DNA of 64,000 nucleotides from an uncultured Pelagibacteraceae bacterium (GCA_902595635.1 CACJQT010000003.1:1-64000); one strand, 5' to 3'; counted from the first letter of the stretch, positions 35,012 to 45,565 are shown. A program made the numbers and translations. Notes: generated by a model not told the origin, from the letters alone.

Positions 35012-35473
35012 ATGAAATCTAAAATTTTATTTATTTTAATTACTTTTTTTTATTTTAATTCTTTATTTGCCGATGTTTTAAAACCAAGTGTGAATATAGA
35101 TCCGAAACAAGTTGTTTTAATTCAATTAAAGGCGTTAATGAAAAATGACAGTCCATATAAAGATAGAGGAATTGAGCAAACGTGGGAATTTGCACATCCA
35201 AATAATCAAAGGATGACAGGTCCATTAGATAGATTTAAAAGAATGTTAAAAGGGGCTTCATACTCGATGCTGATTGATCACAAAGAAAATACAGTAACTG
35301 AAATTTACAAATCAAGTACCATGGCAACTTATGAAGTTGTTGTCTTGGATAAGGACAAACAATATTTTAAATTTAAATGGAAAGTTGAAAAGAATAATAA
35401 AGAAGGCAATCTTTTAGATTGTTGGCTAACAACAGCAGTTTCACAACCAATACCGATGGGATCATCAATATAA
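35012..35473 (+). CDS. Exported small protein, DUF4864-like
   Basis: 153-aa protein with an N-terminal signal peptide (Lys, then FILITFFYFNSLFA, cleavage near residue 20). The mature part has 'QVVLIQLKALMKNDSPYKDRGIEQTWEFAHPNN' (residues about 33-65) and 'GPLDRFKRMLKGASYSMLI', a cystatin/NTF2-like layout that resembles DUF4864. Function is unknown; the location is probably the periplasm. It is translationally coupled to the next small membrane protein (TAATG). Confidence 0.68.
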   Translation: MKSKILFILITFFYFNSLFADVLKPSVNIDPKQVVLIQLKALMKNDSPYKDRGIEQTWEFAHPNNQRMTGPLDRFKRMLKGASYSMLIDHKENTVTEIYKSSTMATYEVVVLDKDKQYFKFKWKVEKNNKEGNLLDCWLTTAVSQPIPMGSSI

Positions 35474-35676
35474 TGAAAAAGCCTCCAATGTATATTAGGT
35501 ACGCAATTCTAATGTTTATTTTATGCTTTCCAACAATTTCATCCACTCAACTTGGATGGTATTTTTGGGGAAGTGAAGTTGGGATTAATATTGGTATGGT
35601 AGTAGGTACAATTTCGGTTGTAGTTGCCGCTTATTTAATGTTCAGAATGGGCTGGCGTGACGCAGATGATGAATAA
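35473..35676 (+). CDS. Small two-TM membrane protein
   Basis: The track ORF starts at 35419 inside the upstream gene, but the ATG at 35473 sharing one base with the preceding stop gives a sensible 67-aa protein. It has a short basic N-terminus, TM1 'AILMFILCFPTISS' near residues 11-24, TM2 'IGMVVGTISVVVAAYLMF' near 40-57 and an acidic tail ending DADDE. No family is recognised. Coupling with the exported protein and location upstream of the DMGDH-like gene are all that can be said of its context. Confidence 0.65.
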   Translation: MKKPPMYIRYAILMFILCFPTISSTQLGWYFWGSEVGINIGMVVGTISVVVAAYLMFRMGWRDADDE

Positions 35677-35722
35677 TAGAATTTTGTTTCGTAAGTAATT
35701 AAAATTTAGTAGGAATCTGATA

Positions 35723-38155
35723 ATGAAATCCAAAGCAAAAGTAGTTGTAGTTGGTGGTGGAGTAGTAGGGGTAAGTGCTCTTTATCATTTAGCAAAAAAA
35801 GGTTGGTCAGATGTAGTTTTAATTGAAAGAAAAGAACTAACATCAGGCTCAACTTGGCATGCGGCTGGCTTATTACCATTATTTAATATGAGTTATTCTG
35901 TGGGACAACTCCATAAGTATGCTGTTAATTTATATAAAACTTTAGAAGAAGAGACAGGTAAGAACGTAGGTTTCAGTGTTGTATCAAATATTAGATTAGC
36001 AAGCACTAAAGATAGAATGGATGAATATTTTCAATACGCTGGTGTTGCTCAAACAATTGGTGTTGATGTAAAATTTTTAACTCCAGATCAAGTTAAAGAA
36101 ATCTGGCCATTATGTAATACATCAGATTTAGTTGGTGCAATACAACATCCTGAAGATGGATATATTCAACCAGCTGATTTAACTCAAGCACTTGCAACAG
36201 GTGCAAGAAATAGAGGAGCAGAAATATATAGAAATACAAATGTTGTTGGAATGAAACAAACCAAAGATGGTTGGGTTGTAGAAACAGATAAAGGATCAAT
36301 AGAATGTGAACATATTATTTCTTGTTCAGGAAATTTTGCAAGACAAACTGGAAAGATGGTTGGTTTAGATATTCCAGTCATTCCAGTTGAACATCAATAC
36401 ATTGTTACTGAACCTCATCCAGAAATTCAAAAAAGAAAAAAAGATGGATTACCAGAGATGGGAGTTTTAAGAGATAGTGATAGTAGATGGTATATGAGAG
36501 AAGAAGCAGGTGGATTAATTTTAGGACCATATGAAGATGGTGCACCAGCTTGTTATGTAGATGGACCATCAAAAGATTCTGAATATGAATTATTTCAGGA
36601 AGATTTGGATAGATTAGCACCTCATATTGAAGGTGCAATACATAGAGTCCCTGCGTTTGGAGAAGTGGGAGTTAAGAAAGTTTATAATGGAGCAATTTGT
36701 TACACTCCAGATGGTAACCCAATTGTTGGTCCTGCTTGGGGATTGAAAAATTTTTGGATAAATGAAGGTCATAGTTTTGGTATCACTGCAGCAGGTGGAG
36801 CAGGATGGCAACTTGCTGAATGGATCGTAGATGGTGAACCAACAATTGATATGCTTGGTGTTGAACCAAGAAGGTATGGAGATTATTGCTCTAAGTCATA
36901 TTTAAAAGCTAAAAATGAAGAAGCTTACAGTCACGTTTTCATAACTCACTTTCCTGATGAAGAAAGACCAGCAGCAAGACCATTAAGAACAGCGCCATGT
37001 TATGACAGAATGAAAAATTTAGGAGCAGTATTTGGTCAAAAATTTGGATGGGAAAGACCTAATTTTTTTGCAACCGATGGAATGGAGCAAAAAGACGATT
37101 GGTCATTTAGAAGATCTAAATGGTTCAATGCAATGGAAAAAGAATGCAAAAACGTAAAAGAAAACGTTGGTCTTTTAGATATGACTGCATTTGCAAAATG
37201 TAGAATTAAAGGACCTGGTGCGGAGGAATTTTTAGATAATTTAGTTGCAAACAAATTACCAAAAAAAGTTGGAAGAATTAATTTATGTCACGCTTTAAAT
37301 ACTAAAGGTGGAGTTCATTCTGAATTTACTATTATGAGAGAATCACATGATAGCTTTTATTTAGTATCAGCAGGAGCTTTCCAAAGATTAGATCATGATT
37401 GGATTTTAAAATGGATGCCTTCAGATGGTTCAGTGCAGTTTGAAAATTTAACTAATAGTAATGGAGTTTTGGTTGTTTCAGGTCCAAAAGCAAGAGAATT
37501 AATGCAAAGAGTTTCAAAAGATGATTTTTCAAATGAAAACTTTAAATGGCTAAGTGCAAAAATGGTTGATGTAGGGTACGCACCAGTAAATGCTATGAGA
37601 GTTAATTTTGTTGGTGAATTAGGATGGGAACTTCATCATCCAATTGAATATCAAAATCACATTTTTGATAAACTTATGGAAGCAGGGCAAGATCTTGAAT
37701 TAAAGCCATATGGTATTAGAGCAATGAATAGTTTGAGAGTAGAAAAATCGTATAAATTGGTTGGAACAGAACTATCAATAGAATACTCACCTTATGAAAG
37801 TGGTCTTGATAGATTTATTCATCCTAATAAAGGAAGTTTTATTGGACTTGAAGCATTGAATAAGTGGAGAGAAAAAGGTTTTGATAATAAGCTTGTTACT
37901 TTAGAGGTTCATAATCCAAAAGATGCAGATGTATTAGGCAACAACCCAATTTATGAAAATGGAAGTGTTATAGGAAGAGCTACAGGAGGAGATTTTGGTT
38001 TTAGAATTGGAAAATCATTAGCATTAGGAATGGTTAAACCAGAATTAGCAAATGTTGGACAAAAACTTAAAATTGAAATATTAGGTGAGAAATATGATGC
38101 TACAATTTTAGATGAAAGTCCTTACGATCCAGAAAACAATTTATTAAGAGCTTAA
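35723..38155 (+). CDS. Dimethylglycine dehydrogenase-type flavoprotein with GcvT domain (copy 1)
   Basis: 810-aa two-domain enzyme. The N-terminal DAO half has '[21 protein letters not shown]' near residue 8 and '[13 protein letters not shown]' near 42, where the His corresponds to the covalent FAD attachment site of DMGDH/sarcosine dehydrogenase. The C-terminal half (from about 440) is GcvT/folate-binding: '[18 protein letters not shown]', '[19 protein letters not shown]'. It should oxidatively demethylate an N-methyl amino acid, give methylene-THF and reduce ETF. The TAATG overlap with etfB strongly supports ETF as acceptor. Dimethylglycine versus sarcosine cannot be decided. Confidence 0.88.
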   Translation: MKSKAKVVVVGGGVVGVSALYHLAKKGWSDVVLIERKELTSGSTWHAAGLLPLFNMSYSVGQLHKYAVNLYKTLEEETGKNVGFSVVSNIRLASTKDRMDEYFQYAGVAQTIGVDVKFLTPDQVKEIWPLCNTSDLVGAIQHPEDGYIQPADLTQALATGARNRGAEIYRNTNVVGMKQTKDGWVVETDKGSIECEHIISCSGNFARQTGKMVGLDIPVIPVEHQYIVTEPHPEIQKRKKDGLPEMGVLRDSDSRWYMREEAGGLILGPYEDGAPACYVDGPSKDSEYELFQEDLDRLAPHIEGAIHRVPAFGEVGVKKVYNGAICYTPDGNPIVGPAWGLKNFWINEGHSFGITAAGGAGWQLAEWIVDGEPTIDMLGVEPRRYGDYCSKSYLKAKNEEAYSHVFITHFPDEERPAARPLRTAPCYDRMKNLGAVFGQKFGWERPNFFATDGMEQKDDWSFRRSKWFNAMEKECKNVKENVGLLDMTAFAKCRIKGPGAEEFLDNLVANKLPKKVGRINLCHALNTKGGVHSEFTIMRESHDSFYLVSAGAFQRLDHDWILKWMPSDGSVQFENLTNSNGVLVVSGPKARELMQRVSKDDFSNENFKWLSAKMVDVGYAPVNAMRVNFVGELGWELHHPIEYQNHIFDKLMEAGQDLELKPYGIRAMNSLRVEKSYKLVGTELSIEYSPYESGLDRFIHPNKGSFIGLEALNKWREKGFDNKLVTLEVHNPKDADVLGNNPIYENGSVIGRATGGDFGFRIGKSLALGMVKPELANVGQKLKIEILGEKYDATILDESPYDPENNLLRA

Positions 38156-38904
38156 TGAAAATATTAGTCGCAGTTAAAAGAGTTATTGATTACAACGTTC
38201 AAATAAGAGTTAAAGAAGATGGTTCTGGTGTTGTTACTGACAACGTTAAAATGTCAACAAATCCACCAGATGATAATGCAATAGAAGAAGCAGTAAAAAT
38301 CAAAGAGGCTGGCAAAGCTAAAGAAATAGTTGCAATTACAATCGGTGAAGAAAAAGCTCAAGAAACCGTTAGAAAAGCATTAGCTGTTGGAGCGGATAGA
38401 GGAATACATGTCAAAGTTGATAATGTGATTGAGCCATTAGCAGTTTCAAAAATTTTGAAAAAAATTGTAGAAAAAGAAAATCCTGATTTGGTGTTTATGG
38501 GAAAACAAGCAATTGACGATGATTGCAATCAAACTGGTCAGATGCTTGCAGCTTTATTAAATTGGCCTCAAGCAACTTTTGCATCGAAAATTGAAGTTAA
38601 AGATAATGCATTAGAAGTAACTCGTGAAATTGATGAAGGTTTAGAAACTATTGAAGTAAATGTTCCAGCTATTGTTACATGTGATTTAAGACTAAATGAA
38701 CCAAGATATGCTTCGCTTCCAAATATTATGAAAGCTAAAAAAAAACCAATAGAACAGTTAAATGCTTCAGATTTAGGAGTTGATATTAATCCTAGAATCG
38801 AACAAATTAAAGTTGAAGAACCACCAAAAAGAAAAGCTGGAATAAAAGTCGCTAGTGTAGAAGAATTAGTGCAAAAATTAAAAAATGAGGCTAAGGTAAT
38901 TTAA
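38155..38904 (+). CDS. etfB: Electron transfer flavoprotein, beta subunit
   Basis: 249-aa ETF small subunit. '[19 protein letters not shown]' at the N-terminus, the ETF-beta signature region '[36 protein letters not shown]' (residues about 160-196) and the docking-loop helix are present. It carries electrons from dehydrogenases to ETF-QO. Start coupling to the DMGDH-like gene and direct abutment to etfA indicate one operon. Confidence 0.97.
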   Translation: MKILVAVKRVIDYNVQIRVKEDGSGVVTDNVKMSTNPPDDNAIEEAVKIKEAGKAKEIVAITIGEEKAQETVRKALAVGADRGIHVKVDNVIEPLAVSKILKKIVEKENPDLVFMGKQAIDDDCNQTGQMLAALLNWPQATFASKIEVKDNALEVTREIDEGLETIEVNVPAIVTCDLRLNEPRYASLPNIMKAKKKPIEQLNASDLGVDINPRIEQIKVEEPPKRKAGIKVASVEELVQKLKNEAKVI

Positions 38905-39858
38905 ATGTCAGTATTATTAATTGCAGAACATAATAATAAAGAGGTTAGACCATTTACCTATAATGCTATAACTGCAGCTTCTCAAATAAATGAGGATCTT
39001 CATGTTTTGGTTTTAGGTCATCAAGCTGATGATGTTGCAAAATCTTTATCTGAAGTTCCAAATGTAAAAAAAGTTATTCACGTTGATAATGAAATTTATG
39101 AAAACTACATTGCTGAAAATTATACAGCAGCAATAATTAAGCATGCAGAAAGTTATTCACATATTGTAAGCTCAGCAAATACATTTGGTAAAAATCTAAT
39201 GCCAAGAATTGCGGCATTACTAGATACTTCTCAAGTAAGCGATATAATTAAAGTTATTTCTGAGGATACTTTTTTAAGACCAATTTATGCAGGAAATGCT
39301 TTTGCTACGGTTAAAAGTAATGACAAAAAAAAATGTGTTACTATTAGACCGACGTCGTTTGACCCTGCTGATAAGAGTGGTGGATCTGCTGAAATTACAA
39401 AATCTGATCCAGCAGAAGCTAGTTCATCAACTAAATTTCTAAAGAAAGAAGAAGTTAAGTCAGACAGACCAGAGCTTGGAACAGCTAGAATAGTTATTTC
39501 TGGTGGCAGAGGAATGCAAAATGGCGAAAATTTTAAATTAATCAGCGATATTGCTGATAAACTTAATGCAGCAATTGGAGCATCAAGAGCAGCAGTTGAT
39601 GCAGGTTATATTACGAATGATCATCAAGTAGGACAAACGGGTAAAGTAGTAGTCCCAGATTTATATATTGCAGTTGGAATTTCAGGTGCGATACAGCACT
39701 TAGCAGGAATGAAAGAAAGTAAAGTTATTGTAGCTATAAATAAAGACGGTGAAGCTCCAATTTTTAGTGTCGCAGATTACGGATTAGAAGCAGATCTTTT
39801 TGAGGCGCTTCCTCAGTTTTTGTCAGAATTGAACAAATTAAACACTATACAAAAATAG
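38905..39858 (+). CDS. etfA: Electron transfer flavoprotein, alpha subunit
   Basis: 317-aa FAD-binding large subunit. The C-terminal ETF domain has '[19 protein letters not shown]' near residue 195, '[23 protein letters not shown]' near 224, '[17 protein letters not shown]' near 256 and '[19 protein letters not shown]' near 278, all FAD-contact motifs. It begins directly after the etfB stop. With EtfB it links the DMGDH-type enzymes to the next gene, ETF-QO. Confidence 0.97.
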   Translation: MSVLLIAEHNNKEVRPFTYNAITAASQINEDLHVLVLGHQADDVAKSLSEVPNVKKVIHVDNEIYENYIAENYTAAIIKHAESYSHIVSSANTFGKNLMPRIAALLDTSQVSDIIKVISEDTFLRPIYAGNAFATVKSNDKKKCVTIRPTSFDPADKSGGSAEITKSDPAEASSSTKFLKKEEVKSDRPELGTARIVISGGRGMQNGENFKLISDIADKLNAAIGASRAAVDAGYITNDHQVGQTGKVVVPDLYIAVGISGAIQHLAGMKESKVIVAINKDGEAPIFSVADYGLEADLFEALPQFLSELNKLNTIQK

Positions 39859-39882
39859 CAAATACTGTAAGAAATTATCATT

Positions 39883-41502
39883 ATGTCCAGAGAAGTGATG
39901 GAATACGATGTTGTTATCGTAGGTGGCGGACCATCAGGAATTTCAACTGCAATTAAATTAAAGCAGTTAAATCCAGATATTAATGTCTGCCTTTTAGAAA
40001 AAGCATCTGAGATAGGTGCACATATTTTGTCAGGTAACGTGTTTGAAACACGTGCTTTAGATGAATTGATACCTAATTGGAAAGAATTAAATGCTCCAAT
40101 TAAAACAAAAGTTACAAAAGAAAAATTTTTATTTTTAGGAAAACAAAAATCAGTAAGTTGGCCAACTTGGTTACTTCCTAAGGTTCAACAAAATCATAAC
40201 AATTATATTATAAGTCTTGCAAATCTTTGTAGATGGTTAGCAGAGCAGGCTGAGGGATTAGGAGTTGAAATATTCCCAGGATTTCCAGCAAGTGAAGTTT
40301 TATATAATGACGATGGATCAGTTAAAGGTATTGCAACCCAAGATATGGGTATCGACAAAGAGGGAAATAAAAAAGATACTTATGAACCAGGAATGGAATT
40401 GCATGCAAAAGTTACAGTATTTGCAGAAGGATGCAGAGGTCACTTAGGAAAAGAATTAATAAAGAAGTTTGAATTGGATAAAGGTAAAAATCCTCAACAA
40501 TATGGAATTGGTTTTAAAGAAATTTGGGAGATAGATGAAAAAAATCATACAGAAGGTTTAGTAATGCATACTGCTGGATGGCCTTTAGACAATAACACCT
40601 ATGGTGGAAGTTTTATGTATCATGCAGAAAATAAACAAGTTTTTCTAGGTTACGTAATTGGATTAGATTACCAAAATCCTCATCTCTCACCTTTCGATGA
40701 ATTCCAAAGATTTAAAACTCATCCAGATATAAAAAAAATAATTGAAGGTGGAAAAAGAATTTCTTATGGCGCTAGAGCTTTAATTGAGGGTGGTATACAG
40801 AGTTTACCTCAGATGTTTATGCCAGGTGCTTTGTTAGTTGGGTGTGATGCAGGAACATTAAATATGCCTAAAATAAAAGGGTCACATACTGCAATGAAGA
40901 GTGGAATGATCGCTGCTGAAACAATTTATGAGCATCTTACAAAAAATTTAAATTTATCTACATATGAACAAAAATTTAAAGAAAGTTGGGTTTATAAAGA
41001 ATTACATGAGGCAAGAAATGTAAAACCAAGTTTCTCCTGGGGATTAATTTTGGGTATATTATTTACTGGAATTGACCAGATTTTATTTAGAGGAAAGCTT
41101 CCTTTCACATTAAAGCATAAGCATGCTGATCATGAAGCTTTAAAACCAGCAGATAAAATGCCAAAAATTGAATATCCTAAACCTGATAACGTTATTACTT
41201 TTGACAAAACTAGTTCGGTTTATTTAACGGGCACAATTCATGATGATAATCAACCAGTCCACTTAAAGCTTAAAGATCCAGATTTACCTATAAAATATAC
41301 TTTAGAAAAATTTGATGAGCCTGCACAAAGATATTGTCCAGCAGGAGTTTATGAAGTTCAAGAAGTAAATTCTGCTCAAAAATTTGTAATAAATGCACAA
41401 AATTGCATACATTGTAAAACTTGTGATATTAAAGAGCCATCTCAAAATATTACTTGGGTCACTCCAGAAGGTGGGGGTGGACCTAAATATGGAAATATGT
41501 AG
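39883..41502 (+). CDS. etfQO: Electron transfer flavoprotein-ubiquinone oxidoreductase
   Basis: 539-aa membrane-associated oxidoreductase passing electrons from ETF to ubiquinone. FAD motif 'DVVIVGGGPSGISTAIKLK' near residue 8, 'GAHILSGNVFETRAL' near 45, the quinone-site region near 'GHLGKELIKKF', and the C-terminal 4Fe-4S ligands 'RYCPAGVYE' and 'CIHCKTCDIKEPSQNITW' near 475-510 are all present. It completes the path dehydrogenase-ETF-quinone in a single operon. The last codon abuts the convergent DUF2237 gene. Confidence 0.97.
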   Translation: MSREVMEYDVVIVGGGPSGISTAIKLKQLNPDINVCLLEKASEIGAHILSGNVFETRALDELIPNWKELNAPIKTKVTKEKFLFLGKQKSVSWPTWLLPKVQQNHNNYIISLANLCRWLAEQAEGLGVEIFPGFPASEVLYNDDGSVKGIATQDMGIDKEGNKKDTYEPGMELHAKVTVFAEGCRGHLGKELIKKFELDKGKNPQQYGIGFKEIWEIDEKNHTEGLVMHTAGWPLDNNTYGGSFMYHAENKQVFLGYVIGLDYQNPHLSPFDEFQRFKTHPDIKKIIEGGKRISYGARALIEGGIQSLPQMFMPGALLVGCDAGTLNMPKIKGSHTAMKSGMIAAETIYEHLTKNLNLSTYEQKFKESWVYKELHEARNVKPSFSWGLILGILFTGIDQILFRGKLPFTLKHKHADHEALKPADKMPKIEYPKPDNVITFDKTSSVYLTGTIHDDNQPVHLKLKDPDLPIKYTLEKFDEPAQRYCPAGVYEVQEVNSAQKFVINAQNCIHCKTCDIKEPSQNITWVTPEGGGGPKYGNM

Positions 41503-41886
41503 TTAGGATAAATCGATTGCGAACTTTTTTAAAGTTTCAATTGGAATAAGTTTTAAAGTATTTTTATGAGTTTTCTTTAAATAAATAGGACATCCTTTTC
41601 CAGCTTCTAAAGCTCTAGCATACCATCCTGCACATACACACCAACTATCACCATCTTTCAACCCTGGAAAACCAAACTCAGGATGAGGTGTAATTAGATC
41701 ATTCCCTGCTTCTTTGCACCATTCTAAAAATTCAGTATTTACTTTTGCACATACAGTGTGAATACCATGGTCATTTTCATCTGTATTACAACATCCATCT
41801 CTATACCAACCTGTTAATGGTTCATTAGAACAAAGTTCTAAATTTTCATCCAAAACATTTTTTTGAAATTTATCCTTCATATACAT
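41503..41886 (-). CDS. DUF2237 family protein
   Basis: 127-aa Cys-rich soluble protein of unknown function. 'PLTGWYRDGCCNTDENDHGIHTVCA' (residues about 25-49) and 'DSWCVCAGWYARALEAG' near 80 are the family's signature blocks, with several conserved Cys/His that could bind metal or form a redox site. The start may be Met1 (overlapping the upstream gene by 17 nt) or Met3 (by 11 nt). It forms a minus-strand operon with the 2OG oxygenase-like gene and hisI. Confidence 0.85.
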   Translation of the reverse strand: MYMKDKFQKNVLDENLELCSNEPLTGWYRDGCCNTDENDHGIHTVCAKVNTEFLEWCKEAGNDLITPHPEFGFPGLKDGDSWCVCAGWYARALEAGKGCPIYLKKTHKNTLKLIPIETLKKFAIDLS

Positions 41887-42508
41887 TATAAATACTATTA
41901 TCTATCTTAGCATTAAATGATATCGATCTTCTTTCCTCATTTGAATTTTTAAATGGATAAACTGTGTGCATTAAATAGTTCGGGAAAAAATAAAAATCTC
42001 CTACTTTAGGTACAATTTCAAATTTTGATTTAGAAGTAAATTGTAAAGATCCATGCACTAATTCTAAATTTCCTCCAGCATAATTATGATTTTCTTTTTT
42101 TTGTTTCCAGTCCCCCAAAGTCTCAGGAACTTTTAAAAAACCAGCTCCAGATATATGTCCTCCATGCCAATGTATTGGATTATATTCATTTTCGAATTGT
42201 CTAACAATCCAACTTTCTAAAATTTTAAATTGAGTTATTTTTTTTTCAGTTTCTAATTCAATCCATTTAGATGCACAAACCTCTAAAAATTTATTCCAAC
42301 CACTAGATTTTACAAATTCACTATCTAATTTAAACTCCTGTGTCACATCACCAACTAAACTATTTCCATAATCTAAATCTGAGGATTTTTTTTTATTTGC
42401 AATTACATCATCTACATAATCATTTAATACTTTTAACAAAGCAGTCGGTATTGATACTTTAAAAATTGATGGGCCAAATGGTTTAATTCTTGAACCTTTT
42501 ATTTCCAT
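41870..42508 (-). CDS. Putative 2OG-Fe(II) oxygenase (small, uncharacterised type)
   Basis: 212-aa double-stranded beta-helix protein. 'NPIHWHGGHISGAGFLKVPE' near residue 115 carries the proximal His ligands, and 'GDFYFFPNYLMHTVYPF' near 170 followed by 'RRSISFNAKI' supplies the distal His and the 2OG-binding Arg. This matches the PF13759-like group of putative 2OG-Fe(II) oxygenases that modify unknown protein or small-molecule substrates. It lies 1 nt downstream of hisI and overlaps DUF2237. Confidence 0.78.
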   Translation of the reverse strand: MEIKGSRIKPFGPSIFKVSIPTALLKVLNDYVDDVIANKKKSSDLDYGNSLVGDVTQEFKLDSEFVKSSGWNKFLEVCASKWIELETEKKITQFKILESWIVRQFENEYNPIHWHGGHISGAGFLKVPETLGDWKQKKENHNYAGGNLELVHGSLQFTSKSKFEIVPKVGDFYFFPNYLMHTVYPFKNSNEERRSISFNAKIDNSIYNVYEG

Positions 42509-42509
42509 A

Positions 42510-42998
42510 TTAAACCTTTGTTGGATTTGGTTGCCCTTTATAAACTACTTCTGGATCAAATTTTTTTTCTTCTTCTTCAAATTTCATTTCAATTTGTCTG
42601 GCATTATCAATCTTACCTAAAGGGATAGATCTGTAAAAGCAAGATCTGTAGCCTACATGGCAACTTGCACCTTTGCCAATATCTACAGTCATCCAAACAG
42701 CATCTTGATCATCATCAATTCGAATTTCTTTTACTTTTTGAACAAAGCCACTTGTTTTTCCTTTATGCCAAATTGATTGTCTTGATCTGCTCCAGTAATG
42801 AGCTTCTTTGGTTTCAATAGTTAACTTGAAGGCTTCGACATTCATATACCCATGCATTAATATTTCTTTTGTTTTTGAGCATGTTGTAATGACTGGAATC
42901 AATCCATCATTATCGAATCTAGGAGATAAAAGCTTGCCTTCTTCTATTTCTGCTACATTTTCTCTTTTTTTAAACATATATGTGGAATTATCTAACAT
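42510..42998 (-). CDS. hisI: Phosphoribosyl-AMP cyclohydrolase
   Basis: Third step of histidine synthesis: ring opening of PR-AMP. The 162-aa monofunctional protein has 'EILMHGYMNVEAFKLTIET' near residue 46, 'AHYWSRSRQSIWHKGKTSG' near 67 and the zinc-binding 'GKGASCHVGYRSCFYRSI' near 108. No HisE (pyrophosphohydrolase) domain is fused. It is separated from other his genes and is divergent from folE, another purine-ring cyclohydrolase, with a 57-nt spacer. Confidence 0.95.
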   Translation of the reverse strand: MLDNSTYMFKKRENVAEIEEGKLLSPRFDNDGLIPVITTCSKTKEILMHGYMNVEAFKLTIETKEAHYWSRSRQSIWHKGKTSGFVQKVKEIRIDDDQDAVWMTVDIGKGASCHVGYRSCFYRSIPLGKIDNARQIEMKFEEEEKKFDPEVVYKGQPNPTKV

Positions 42999-43055
42999 AA
43001 TAATAAATATATTAAATATTTTAAAATTAAGGTTTTATATATATAAAAGCACGTC

Positions 43056-43658
43056 ATGAAATTAGTAAAAAACGAAAACGAAAAAAAAATTAATGAAGTA
43101 ACTGATAAAGAAGCTGAAGAAGCTTTTGTCAAAATTCTTAAATGGCTAGGTGAAGATCCTAGTAGAGAAGGTTTATTGGAAACTCCAAAAAGAGTTACAA
43201 AAGCATTTAAAGAATATTTCAAAGGCTACAAAGAAGATCCCAAAGCAGTTTTAGATAAAACATTTGGTGATGTTGAAGGCTATAGCGATATGGTTGTTCA
43301 AAAAAATATTTCAGTCCAAAGTCATTGCGAACATCACATGGCACCAATTATAGGAATTGCTCATGTAGCATATATTCCAAATCAAAGAGTTGTAGGATTA
43401 AGTAAAATAGCAAGAGTGGTAGAAGTATTTTCTAAAAGATTGCAAACACAAGAAAGATTAACTGTTCAGATTGCTAATACTTTAATGGAGTCGTTAGATG
43501 CAAAAGGTGTTGCGGTAACAATAGATTCAACTCATCAGTGTATGACTATGAGAGGTATAAAAAAAGAACAAGCAACTACAGTTACAAATTTTTATCTTGG
43601 ACAGTTTAAAGACGATTTAAGTTATCAAAATAGATATTTGCGATTTATTGCAAAATAA
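43056..43658 (+). CDS. folE: GTP cyclohydrolase I
   Basis: Commits GTP to tetrahydrofolate/pterin synthesis. The 200-aa protein shows 'GEDPSREGLLETPKRVTKAF' near residue 31, the zinc/catalytic 'SVQSHCEHHMAPIIGIAHVAY' near 87 and 'VVGLSKIARVVEVFSKRLQTQERL' near 113, all intact. It supplies the THF that the many folate-linked demethylases in this window need. It is followed after 15 nt by the AcuI-like gene. Confidence 0.97.
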   Translation: MKLVKNENEKKINEVTDKEAEEAFVKILKWLGEDPSREGLLETPKRVTKAFKEYFKGYKEDPKAVLDKTFGDVEGYSDMVVQKNISVQSHCEHHMAPIIGIAHVAYIPNQRVVGLSKIARVVEVFSKRLQTQERLTVQIANTLMESLDAKGVAVTIDSTHQCMTMRGIKKEQATTVTNFYLGQFKDDLSYQNRYLRFIAK

Positions 43659-43673
43659 TATTTACTGATAAAC

Positions 43674-44675
43674 ATGGCGGACTCATTTAAAGCAGTTGTA
43701 ATAAACAATCAGAACGAAAATTTTACAAGAGAAGTTAAAGAATTAAGTTTAGATCATTTTAAAGATGGTGAAGTACTAGTTAAGATAGATTATTCCGATC
43801 TTAATTGGAAAGATGCAATGATATTAAAAGATGGTGGTAAATTAGTTAAAGAGTATCCAAGAATACCAGGTATTGATTTTTCAGGGACAGTTGCACAAGG
43901 CGATGGTGAAGAATTTAAAGAAGGGGACAGAGTTATATTAACAGGTTGTAGAGCAGGTGAACTCTTTGATGGTGGATATTCTCAATACGCAAAAGTTAAA
44001 AAGGATCATATTACAAAAACACCTGAGGGAATGACAAACAAACAAGCTATGATTTTAGGAACTGCTGGTCTTACAGCTTTATTATGCGCTTTTGCAGTTA
44101 AAGCAAGAGAGGAACTATTGATGCAGTCAAAAGTTAATGATGTATTAGTAACTGGTTCCACAGGAGGTGTTGGAATGGTGGCAGTAATGGTTCTTGCTAA
44201 AATGGGTATTAACGTTACAGCGATAACTGGTAAACCAGATAAAGCAGATTATCTAAAAGAACTTGGTGCTAAAAACGTTATAGATCGTAAAGAATTTGAA
44301 GGTGAAGCAAGATTAATTGATAAAGGAACATGGGATGGTGTTGTAGATACCGTGGGTGGTAACATTTTATCTAATGCAATAGCTCAAACTAAACCAAAAG
44401 GAATTGTTGCCATATGCGGAAATGCTAGTGGCAATAAATTAAATACATCAGTAATTCCATTTATATTAAGAGCAGTCAAATTATGGGGTGTAGACTCAGT
44501 TAATATAAGTAAAAAAAGAAAAGAGTTTGTATGGGGAGAATTTCCCACTTTGCTAGATTTTAATATTTTAGAAAAATCAGTAAATACTGTTGGGTTAGAC
44601 GAATTATTGAATATCTATCCTGATATATTAAAAGGAAATTTAAAAAATAAAATAGTAGTGGATGTAAATAAATAA
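43674..44675 (+). CDS. acuI: YhdH/AcuI-family MDR oxidoreductase (acryloyl-CoA reductase type)
   Basis: 333-aa zinc-independent medium-chain reductase. 'DYSDLNWKDAMILKDGGK' near residue 40, 'YPRIPGIDFSGTVAQG' near 62, the NADPH-binding 'VTGSTGGVGMVAVMVLAKMG' near 161 and 'GRAIAxxG'-like 'KPKGIVAICGNASG' near 240 fit the YhdH/AcuI group, which reduces acryloyl-CoA to propionyl-CoA. In marine bacteria this step detoxifies acrylate derived from DMSP lysis. The exact substrate is inferred from family only. Its stop shares a base with the lysR start. Confidence 0.82.
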   Translation: MADSFKAVVINNQNENFTREVKELSLDHFKDGEVLVKIDYSDLNWKDAMILKDGGKLVKEYPRIPGIDFSGTVAQGDGEEFKEGDRVILTGCRAGELFDGGYSQYAKVKKDHITKTPEGMTNKQAMILGTAGLTALLCAFAVKAREELLMQSKVNDVLVTGSTGGVGMVAVMVLAKMGINVTAITGKPDKADYLKELGAKNVIDRKEFEGEARLIDKGTWDGVVDTVGGNILSNAIAQTKPKGIVAICGNASGNKLNTSVIPFILRAVKLWGVDSVNISKKRKEFVWGEFPTLLDFNILEKSVNTVGLDELLNIYPDILKGNLKNKIVVDVNK

Positions 44676-45565
44676 TGGATTGGGACAAATTAAAAATATT
44701 TCATGCAGTTGCTGAGGCAGGTAGTTTTACAAGTGCGACTGTCATTCTAAACCTTAGCCAATCTGCAATTAGTAGACAAATTCAATCTTTAGAAGAAGAT
44801 TTAAAAGTTAAATTATTTGAACGTCATGCAAGAGGCTTAACACTAACTGAAAATGGTGAATATGTATTTAAAACAGCACATGAAGTTATCTCTAAATTAA
44901 AAGAGGTAGAAACAACTTTAGGAGATAAAAAACACAAACCTTCCGGAAAACTGTCAGTAACAACAGTAGTTAGTTTTGGAACAACTTGGCTGACACCAAG
45001 AATACAAGAATTTATGCAATTAAATCCAGAAATTGAAGTTGAACTCATATTTGATGATAGAGAGCTAGATTTAAGCACAAGACAAGCGGATATTGGAATA
45101 TTTATGAGAAGACCAAAACAACTTAATTATATCCAAAAAAAGCTGATTGATATCAACTATCATATATATGGATCACCAAAATACCTAGAAAAACATGGAT
45201 ATCCTAAGACAATTAATGATTTAAATAAGCACAACTTTATTTCATTTGGTAGAGGAGCTCCATCTCCAGTTTATAATCCAGATTGGGCATTAAAACTTGG
45301 AATGAAAGATAATAAAAAAAGAAAAACTGTGATGAGAGTTAATAGTGTTTATGGTTTACTATTAGCCGTTCAAAGCGGTGTAGGATTGGCCGCAATTCCA
45401 GATTACTTAACTGTCAAACAACCAAACATAGTAAAAGTTTTACCTAGCGTTCAAGGTCCAACCACAGAGGCACACTTTGTATACCCTCAATCACTTAAAA
45501 ATGTTGCTAGAGTTCAAGCTTTTAGGAACTTCCTATACAGTAAAATTTCTGAGTGGGAATTTTAA
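44675..45565 (+). CDS. LysR-family transcriptional regulator
   Basis: 296-aa DNA-binding regulator. The winged HTH is at residues 2-60 ('KIFHAVAEAGSFTSATVIL', 'LSQSAISRQIQSLEEDL'), followed by a periplasmic-binding-like effector domain from about 90 with 'VYGLLLAVQSGVGLAAIPDYL' near 227. It is coupled to the AcuI-like gene, not divergent from a target as is classic. It may control the upstream acuI-like gene or distant targets. The 145-nt gap downstream holds the fbp operator. Confidence 0.93.
   Translation: MDWDKLKIFHAVAEAGSFTSATVILNLSQSAISRQIQSLEEDLKVKLFERHARGLTLTENGEYVFKTAHEVISKLKEVETTLGDKKHKPSGKLSVTTVVSFGTTWLTPRIQEFMQLNPEIEVELIFDDRELDLSTRQADIGIFMRRPKQLNYIQKKLIDINYHIYGSPKYLEKHGYPKTINDLNKHNFISFGRGAPSPVYNPDWALKLGMKDNKKRKTVMRVNSVYGLLLAVQSGVGLAAIPDYLTVKQPNIVKVLPSVQGPTTEAHFVYPQSLKNVARVQAFRNFLYSKISEWEF

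Noticed and set aside
36093-37254. Minus-strand ORFs inside the DMGDH-like gene (several of 65-77 aa)
   Set aside because: They are reading-frame shadows with Leu/His/Tyr-biased translations, no motifs and no RBS.
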